64,000 nucleotides of DNA, taken from the NCBI GenBank assembly GCA_029706075.1, contig JAINUG010000052.1:1825498-1889497 (forward strand), in the 5' to 3' direction. A program made the position numbers and the translations under genes. Origin of the DNA: Aldrovandia affinis (Eukaryota > Chordata > Actinopteri > Notacanthiformes > Halosauridae). Shown here one piece after another: positions 58,591-64,000 of the stretch (the first letter of the stretch is position 1; each line of letters begins with the position of its first letter). The notes under the pieces are model-generated. The model saw nothing but the letters and a program-made list of their open reading frames with translations, was not told the origin of the DNA and made no database searches.

Positions 58591-59390
58591 TGTGAGGGCT
58601 GGTAGGGGTGAGGCCCAAGCGCGACCAATAGTGAATAATAAGAATGACACTAAAACCCAGTAGGGGGAGCGGGCGTTAACCCACGAGAATTAGTTACAGA
58701 AAATAAAGTCAAACTCCCAGCGTGCAACGAAATAATAACTACCCCAATTAATAAAGGGGCGAAATAAAAGCGGTCCGCGAACGGAACCGAACGATAGTAA
58801 AAAACTGAAATTTCTGACGTGTAGCCCAACACCACACGCGGAGGAAACAAAGGAAATGAAATAACTAGTCGCACTCCCAGGAAAAGAAAAAAAAAGCTGG
58901 AATAAAACCCAGACGCCTAAGACGCAGCTTAGGAAACGAAACAACGAAAATAAGTGCCCTGGGTCTGTCGGTAAGTAACCCCGAAACAGAGACCAAACAA
59001 AATAAGGAGAAAAACTAGACTTCCGTAGAAGTGGCGAGAACGTTAGAGAGAATAACGATTCTCCTAAATAAGTATTCCTCGATAGATATTCTAAGTAAGA
59101 AATATCTAAGTAAGATTTTCTAAGTAAGATTTTCTAAGTAAGATATTCTAAGTAAGTTTTTCTAAGTAAGTTTTTCTAAGTAAGTTTTTCTAAAGACTGA
59201 TACCGTACCGGCTTCAACGCCAAATGAATTAGACACTGAAGCACAGAGTAGTGAAAGCAGCGAGCTTAAGTAGGCAGAGAACACCTGAAAACAATCCGCT
59301 AATTAGCTATGGAGATCAGCAGGAACGTACTCACAAGGCTAGAAAAAGAGTACGCCCACACGGGGCTAAACAGGCACTCAAACCATGACA
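58591..59390 (-). repeat. 5' LTR of chromodomain Gypsy
   Basis: 800 bp and nearly identical to the LTR at 53243. On the element strand a TATA-like TACTTAA lies about 30 nt before GTGCTTCAGTGT (complement of 59233-59244), a plausible transcript start. The 14-bp tandem array is at about 59090-59195. Confidence 0.92.
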
Positions 59391-59837
59391 ACTACACCAC
59401 CCAGGAGGCCAGTCGCTCACACTTTTGAGGAAATGCAACCATGGCCCATTTGGTGTCGGGACATTCCAACCATGGGATGTTATGCAAACAGACACAGGGA
59501 GTATCTTTCACGCAGGGGAGAAGGACAACAAAATTCAGTGACTACAAAGAAAAAAAAAGGCCTCTCCCACCCGACAAAGAAGCTCATTAAATGGTTGCTA
59601 ATTGTCAGCTATGCAGATTGTGGATTGCTCGTTAAGCTTTGATGTTCTTGAATGCAGCAGCTGCGTAGTGTCGGGTGAAACTTCAGTGACAATGAGAGAG
59701 GCTTGCCTGCCTCAAATGACATCCCCCCCCCCGAACAGTCGATTGATTAAATAACAAGCAAGAATAACGACACAGTTCATATTTTGCCCGCAGAATCTCA
59801 TTTGCATGTACTTTACATACTAAGCATTTCGTGATAG

Positions 59838-60000
59838 AGTAGGGGTTCTCAACCTCAGTCCTGGGGACCCACTGTGTATGCTGGTTTTCATTCCAACCGT
59901 AATTGCAACCTCTGAATTGTAACTAGCTGTCAATTGTTCTTAATTCTACATGTTTTGTTTCTATTAAAGCATGGCTTACTCTTTTAAGGCCATATTATGT
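59838..60000 (+). mobile_element. hAT-like MITE fragment, left end
   Basis: TAGGGGTTCTCAACCTCAGT followed by CCTGGGGACCCACTGTGTAT and TTTTCATTCCAACC. This is the familiar left part of a fish hAT MITE. The right terminus and duplication were not found. Confidence 0.5.
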
Positions 60001-60089
60001 CAGAAATAGCTATGCATGCCATGGACACTAAATGTCCCATATTCACATCCCAGGACTTTAAATCAGTCAGTTGGTTTTTTTTCTATTTT

Positions 60090-60451
60090 TTATTTTTTTT
60101 TGGATTGTTTCTCATTTTTCTCCCAATTTAGTGGCCAATTATACCCTCTATTTATTTCAATTTGCCCACCCCACACAAGTTCACCGCTCGTCTCTACTAG
60201 GCAAGCTAATTCTCCAAGCGCAGCGAACTCCGCTTCCTTCGAGATGGAACTCGCCCATCCACGTTCTGGAGTCACCCAGACGCACTTCTCGTGCCGGCTT
60301 ACCCTCTCCCCCTCCCCCTGGGGCAGACAGCCAAACGCCATCAGGCCGTCTGGTACAGTCGGGTTTTGGACCACGACCGTGATAGGCAGCTCACACTCCT
60401 AAAGGACCAGCCAATACGGGTGCGTTAGACCGCTACGCTATCGGAGGCCCA
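60090..60451 (-). mobile_element. tRNA-derived SINE, family C
   Basis: The minus strand begins GGGCCTCCGATAGCGTAGCG. The box B position is degraded (GTCCAAAACCC). The body has GCGTTTGGCTGTCTGCCCCA and the tail TATAATTGGCCACTAAATTG with an A-rich end. Confidence 0.78.
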
Positions 60452-61276
60452 GTCTGGTTCTGACTTTTCTACACAGCATTGGCTGAAGGAACTACACACT
60501 TTGTGCAAAGCTTCTGTTTAGCAATATTAACTTGGATTTTTACACTCTAAAACTCTTTACTTTGAAAATAAATGATGAAGTTTGGTTAGCCTGCCATACA
60601 GCCTGTTGGCAGGTCAGATGTTGAGCCCGGTTTTTCTCTGCCCTTTCATTAGCCTACTTTTAGAAAGCTGTCTATATCATAGTCTGTGTTGTGGCAGTAT
60701 CTACCCTACCTTGTTAGCTTTGGATGGTAGTGGAAAAACTGCCCTGATTTCTACCTGTCTAAGCTTTTTCCTTTTTTTTTCTTGTACAACTGCATAGTTA
60801 GCTTGTTCGTTGAAAACTTTCGGTGATAAATGTATCATTCAGCATATTTTCAGTGGCACAACAAACATTGCGTCAGAGGGTTCTGCATTTATTTTATTTT
60901 TTTACATGGAAAAAAACACAGTCTTGTGCACTTGTTAGATGAGTTGCTGCTTTGTAAAATTTTGACATTTCCTGTAGCTTGAAAATGTGAGTCAGGATTA
61001 AAAATCGAGGCATTAAAAAACTGCAGATTTTCACTAAAATCTTGGGACTAAGCCAGCATTACAAGCACATGAGGAAATGTTGGTCTTCAAACAAGGTAAT
61101 GTTGAAATGCATGGCCAGGACATTTTTCACATGTGTTGTTGTAATAGGAGAGCTCTTACTTCAACTTAATGAGCCGTCCCCCAAAAACAAGGGAAGGTGC
61201 CTTGGAGTCTTCATTCCTGATAGATTTACCGTGCCTTAAATAGAGGCTGTGTGGCTAAAACTGTGGTTCTGTGTGG
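60452..61276. other. Intronic sequence without recognised gene
   Basis: AT-rich unique sequence. The short frame at 60582-60797 has hydrophobic composition but no recognisable domain. Confidence 0.4.
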
Positions 61277-61430
61277 CTCATTTACATTTACATTTACAGC
61301 ATTTAGCAGATGCTCTTATCCAGAGCGACTTACAAAACGTGCATTTAAACATGGTAAGATTAATCATGGTTAGTGCAAGAGATCAGTGTAGTAACACTGC
61401 AACAGACATCATCATACCTGTAACACAGGG
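61277..61430 (-). mobile_element. L2-type LINE 3' fragment
   Basis: The minus strand ends CTCTGGATAAGAGCATCTGC and then TAAATGCTGTAAATGTAAAT, the L2 stem-loop and (TGTAA)n tail. The matching segment with GCAAGAGATCAGTGTAG also occurs in the copies at 9338 and 51848. Confidence 0.75.
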
Positions 61431-61456
61431 AAAGAAAAGACTTTTGGTTTTTTTCT

Positions 61457-61577
61457 CAGTAGACAGAGCATGGCGCTGACAATGCTTAGGTTGTGGGTTT
61501 GCGGGTATCCACATATACTGAAAAATTTGCAACAGTAAGTCACTTTGTATAAAAAGCGTCTGCTAAATGGCATACAT
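61457..61577 (+). mobile_element. tRNA-SINE with L2-type tail, family B
   Basis: Head TCTCAGTAGACAGAGCATGG, degraded box B (GTTGTGGGTTTGCGGGTATCC) and tail TTTGTATAAAAAGCGTCTGC ending TAAATGGCATAC. Confidence 0.78.
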
Positions 61578-62774
61578 ATTATATTAAATATAGGTTATTA
61601 CAAAGTACTGTTACAACACGTAGATTATCATTTTCTACAGAGTTCTGGTCTCAAAGGTAAATGTGTCTTCAACCCCCCCTTAAAACCTGATTATGAAAAA
61701 AAAAAAAATTACATCTTTACTTTTGCTTGATCTTTACTTTTGTGTGATCAAATACCTAGAATGAGGCTCTGTAAAGCATATTGTTTTATTATTTATAAAG
61801 AAAGCAAGTGTGAATATTAATAAACACAAACCTTGATATCATTCTAGCAAAATGATGTTTTGCGTCATGCAGACAGTTGCATGTGAGTGGAGACATTGCT
61901 TGTGGATGGCTTTTCTCAAAAACTATTTTAAGCAACTATCCTTTTCAGGAAGAAAATAAAAAAACAAGTATTAGGGTTAGGGTTAGGGTTAAAAATGGGG
62001 GTACTTCGGGGATTGAGTGAAGTGGCCTTCGTTGGAACTGCGGGGGCACGTGACGGGCAAGACGGGAGGGGGTCAGGAAATTGGGCCCACATGATGTTTT
62101 TCCGACGAGATCAGAAAACGAGATCGGCTGAAGATATTAGTGGAGTCAGGAGGGCTCCTGTGAGCGTGATGAAAACCAGGAGGGAGAGACGACCAGCGTC
62201 TGTCTCTTCTCTCTCTCTCCCTATCACGTCCTGGCATAGAACAAAAGCCTGTCTGTCATGCTACAATGGTGTTGCTAAGGCTAAACAATCAAAAAAGGCA
62301 TAACCATTAAACAGTATCTTCGTGGTCTATTGTTCACTGTTTTAATGTGTAAATCAGAAATAATTTAGTGTTTTTGTTAATTGCCTAACTTGTCCCTGTT
62401 TTCCTTGTGTGCCTGATTTAACGTGTGTCTGGTTTGTTCAGTTTGTAGTCTTTGTACATGAAAACTTATTGTGACATGCCATGCCATTTAAATATAGAAG
62501 AATTAGCATTGAGCATTGAGCTAATAAGGTTTTTACAATGAAAGGCAATATTATATAGCTAACTAGAATTTATAGCTGTGAATTTCTGACTCTCATGAAG
62601 TATTTACAGCCACTAATAAGTCTGTCAGTAGGTACAACTATGTTTTGTATCAGTAATAACTACTCTAATCAAGTATATGTAATTTTGATAAAAAATGTTG
62701 GGTAAAGTTGCTAGCAAGTAGTGTGTATATTGAATGAAATATATGAACGTTATTAAAAACATGTGAGTGTGGTA
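61578..62774. other. Intronic sequence; short telomere-like run
   Basis: Contains three TTAGGG units plus a partial at 61971-61990. The rest is unique, partly GC-rich (62000-62230), without a recognised gene. Confidence 0.45.
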
Positions 62775-63105
62775 ATGGTAAATGCAAGTTATCCACTGCG
62801 GCTGGGGTTCGATTCCTCGGCTGCACTAGTCCGGCTCTGGCCAAGACTCCCGCTAGGGGGCGGCAATTGGCTGTCCGCCCCAGGGAGGGGGAGGGAAGCT
62901 GGCATGAGCTTGCTGCAGAGAGCTGTATCGGAATCACGGTTGGCAACTGGCGAGTTCCATCTCGGAGGAGGCAGTTCGGCACCCATGCCACTACCGGTAT
63001 CAGAAATAGGCCAGCAGGGGGCTTGTGGGGGGGGATAGTTGAAATAATAAAGGATACAATTGGCCACCAAATTGTGAGAAACCCAGGAAAGAAAATCGGA
63101 TTTGT
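62775..63105 (+). mobile_element. Family D SINE, 5' end missing
   Basis: Begins near box B (GGGGTTCGATTCC). The body GGGGGCGGCAATTGGCTGTC and the tail GATACAATTGGCCACCAAAT are followed by A-rich sequence. It lies about 200 bp upstream of the klf12 exon at 63303. Confidence 0.78.
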
Positions 63106-63302
63106 AAAAAATAATAATTTAAAAAACGTGAGTATGAATATGTTCACTGAATTCCATTTTGTTGGATGGGGAAGCTTGAAAAATCCTATTTGATGCTCCA
63201 AATGTCCTTGGTTGTACTTGGTTGTGCATAGTGTAACCTAGCGTGCGCTGTGTGAAATTTAACGACCGTACGTGTACGTTTTGTGTCTGTTTCTCTCCCC
63301 AG

Positions 63303-63849
63303 TCCCCCAAATCACACAGCTACCCGGACATGGAGGCAATCCCCCTCCTGGGCAAAGTCAAACCCGAGCCGCCGGAAGCCCCGCTGTCCCCGGATCAGTT
63401 CCACGCCCAGACCGAGCCCGTGGACCTGTCCATAAACAAACCCCGGACCTCGCCTCCCTCCGCCCCCTTCTCATCCCCCCAATCATCACCAGTGGCGTCT
63501 GCCCTCTCCCCCTCCTCCTCGTCCTCCTCGTCCTCGCCCTCCTCTTCCCCCTCCCCCTCCGTCATCACCTCTGCCCCCTCCGCGGGGGCACCCACAGTGT
63601 TAACGCCGGGGCCCCTGGTGGGCCACCCCGGGGGGGTCAGGGGCCAGCGCTTTTTGCACATCATCCATCCCGTCCCTCCGCCGTCCAGCCCCGTGAACCT
63701 CCAGACGGGCAAGCTGCCGGGCCACGTACACCGGATCCCCGTGGTGGTGCAGTCCGTTCCCATGATGTACACCGCCGTGCGCGCCCCGGGGAACGTCAAC
63801 TCCACCATCATGCTACCTCTGCTGGAGGAGGGCCGGAGTCACAGCAACG
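63303..63849 (+). CDS. klf12: klf12 repression-domain exon
   Basis: A 547-bp internal exon with acceptor AG at 63301-63302 and donor GTAAGC at 63850. It is in phase with the previous exon and ends one base into a codon. The translation opens SPKSHSYPDMEAIPLLGKVK. TEPVDLSINKPRTSP follows, in which PVDLS (63417-63431) is the CtBP-binding motif of the KLF3/8/12 group. A long Ser/Pro-rich tract is next, then TVLTPGPLVGHPGG, RFLHIIHPVPPPSSPVNLQ, HRIPVVVQSVPMMYTAVRAP and NVNSTIMLPLLEEGR. These blocks match KLF12 rather than KLF3 or KLF8. VKPE fits a SUMO consensus, the second in the protein. The zinc fingers lie in exons beyond the window. Confidence 0.95.
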
Positions 63850-64000
63850 GTAAGCCTCTCCTCTCCCCTCCTCTCTCACTGGCCGGCATCGTGCTCTAAA
63901 ACACTAGAGTCCTTCTCTCTCACTGGCCGGCACTGTACAAGGAAACACTGCGGGTCCTTCTCTCATCATTATGGACCGCGTTTTAAAACACTCCGGTCCT
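63850..64000. repeat. Start of next klf12 intron with 44-45-bp tandem repeat
   Basis: From 63872 a unit beginning TCTCTCACTGGCCGGCA and ending near GTCCTTC recurs at 63916 and, more diverged, at 63961, reaching the window edge. The donor GTAAGC is just before it. Confidence 0.7.

Larger units (their letters stand above)
53243..59390 (-). mobile_element. Chromodomain Ty3/Gypsy retrotransposon (Tf1/sushi-like), 6.1 kb
   Basis: Two 800-bp LTRs (53243-54042 and 58591-59390) are flanked by identical pentamers ACTAC (53238-53242 and 59391-59395). On the minus strand the order is gag with CCHC, protease, RT, RNase H, integrase and chromodomain, the chromovirus layout. LTRs differ at only about a dozen sites by eye, so insertion is recent. 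The gag start is 16 nt after the LTR, leaving room only for a short primer-binding site. That site is complementary to the element's own LTR, as in self-priming Tf1/sushi elements. Coding frames carry a few frameshifts, so this copy looks inactive. Confidence 0.93.

Noticed and set aside
63395-63811. Minus-strand 138-codon frame
   Set aside because: Antisense shadow of the klf12 exon; the + strand frame has splice sites and KLF12 motifs.

Overview
This window is vertebrate, almost certainly ray-finned fish, chromatin. Nearly all of it is the non-coding interior of one gene, klf12 (Krueppel-like factor 12, a CtBP-recruiting transcriptional repressor), on the + strand. Only two coding exons are present: a short N-terminal exon at 32325-32410 and a long exon at 63303-63849 that carries the PVDLS CtBP-binding motif. 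They are separated by a 30.9-kb intron. The start-codon exon must lie upstream of the window and the zinc-finger exons downstream. Fish origin is indicated by tRNA-derived SINEs with L2-type LINE tails, a Mermaid-like SINE, several Tc1-like transposons and three kinds of Ty3/Gypsy element. The species cannot be named from the sequence.

Upstream intron (1-32324). This holds a hAT-type MITE at 664-1007. A second copy at 6155-10374, with a perfect 8-bp target duplication, was split by a decayed canonical Gypsy element (6374-10292), which was itself split by an L2 LINE fragment (9338-9926). SINEs of three types follow, then a 152-bp inverted duplication (17122-17273 and 22888-23039) and LINE 3' ends. 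At 23.5-31 kb there is a deep nest: a DDE_3 (IS630-like) relic, a Tc1 fragment, a Gypsy element with integrase before reverse transcriptase (Gmr1-like pol order, 24635-29848), and a DDE_3-derived MITE inside its 5' LTR. A SINE with a perfect 13-bp target duplication sits 123 bp before the first klf12 exon.

Downstream intron (32411-63302). In order: a broken hAT transposase (35.5-37.7 kb), a Mermaid-like SINE, a Tigger-like relic, two adjacent Tc1 elements (40.5-42.4 kb), a 974-bp solo LTR with a 5-bp duplication, another hAT MITE copy, two more adjacent Tc1 elements (45.7-47.9 kb), a 10-bp-unit minisatellite (50.3-50.8 kb), a CR1-like LINE interrupted by an L2 tail, two hAT MITEs, and a nearly complete chromodomain Gypsy element (53243-59390, minus strand). 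That element has 800-bp LTRs, an ACTAC duplication, and sits inside a tRNA-SINE. Its primer-binding site is complementary to its own LTR near the probable transcript start, as expected for Tf1/sushi-type self-priming.

No non-coding RNA gene, CRISPR array, operon or host gene other than klf12 is supported. The interest lies in insertion chronology, retroelement architecture and SINE modularity. I found no convincing undescribed host system.
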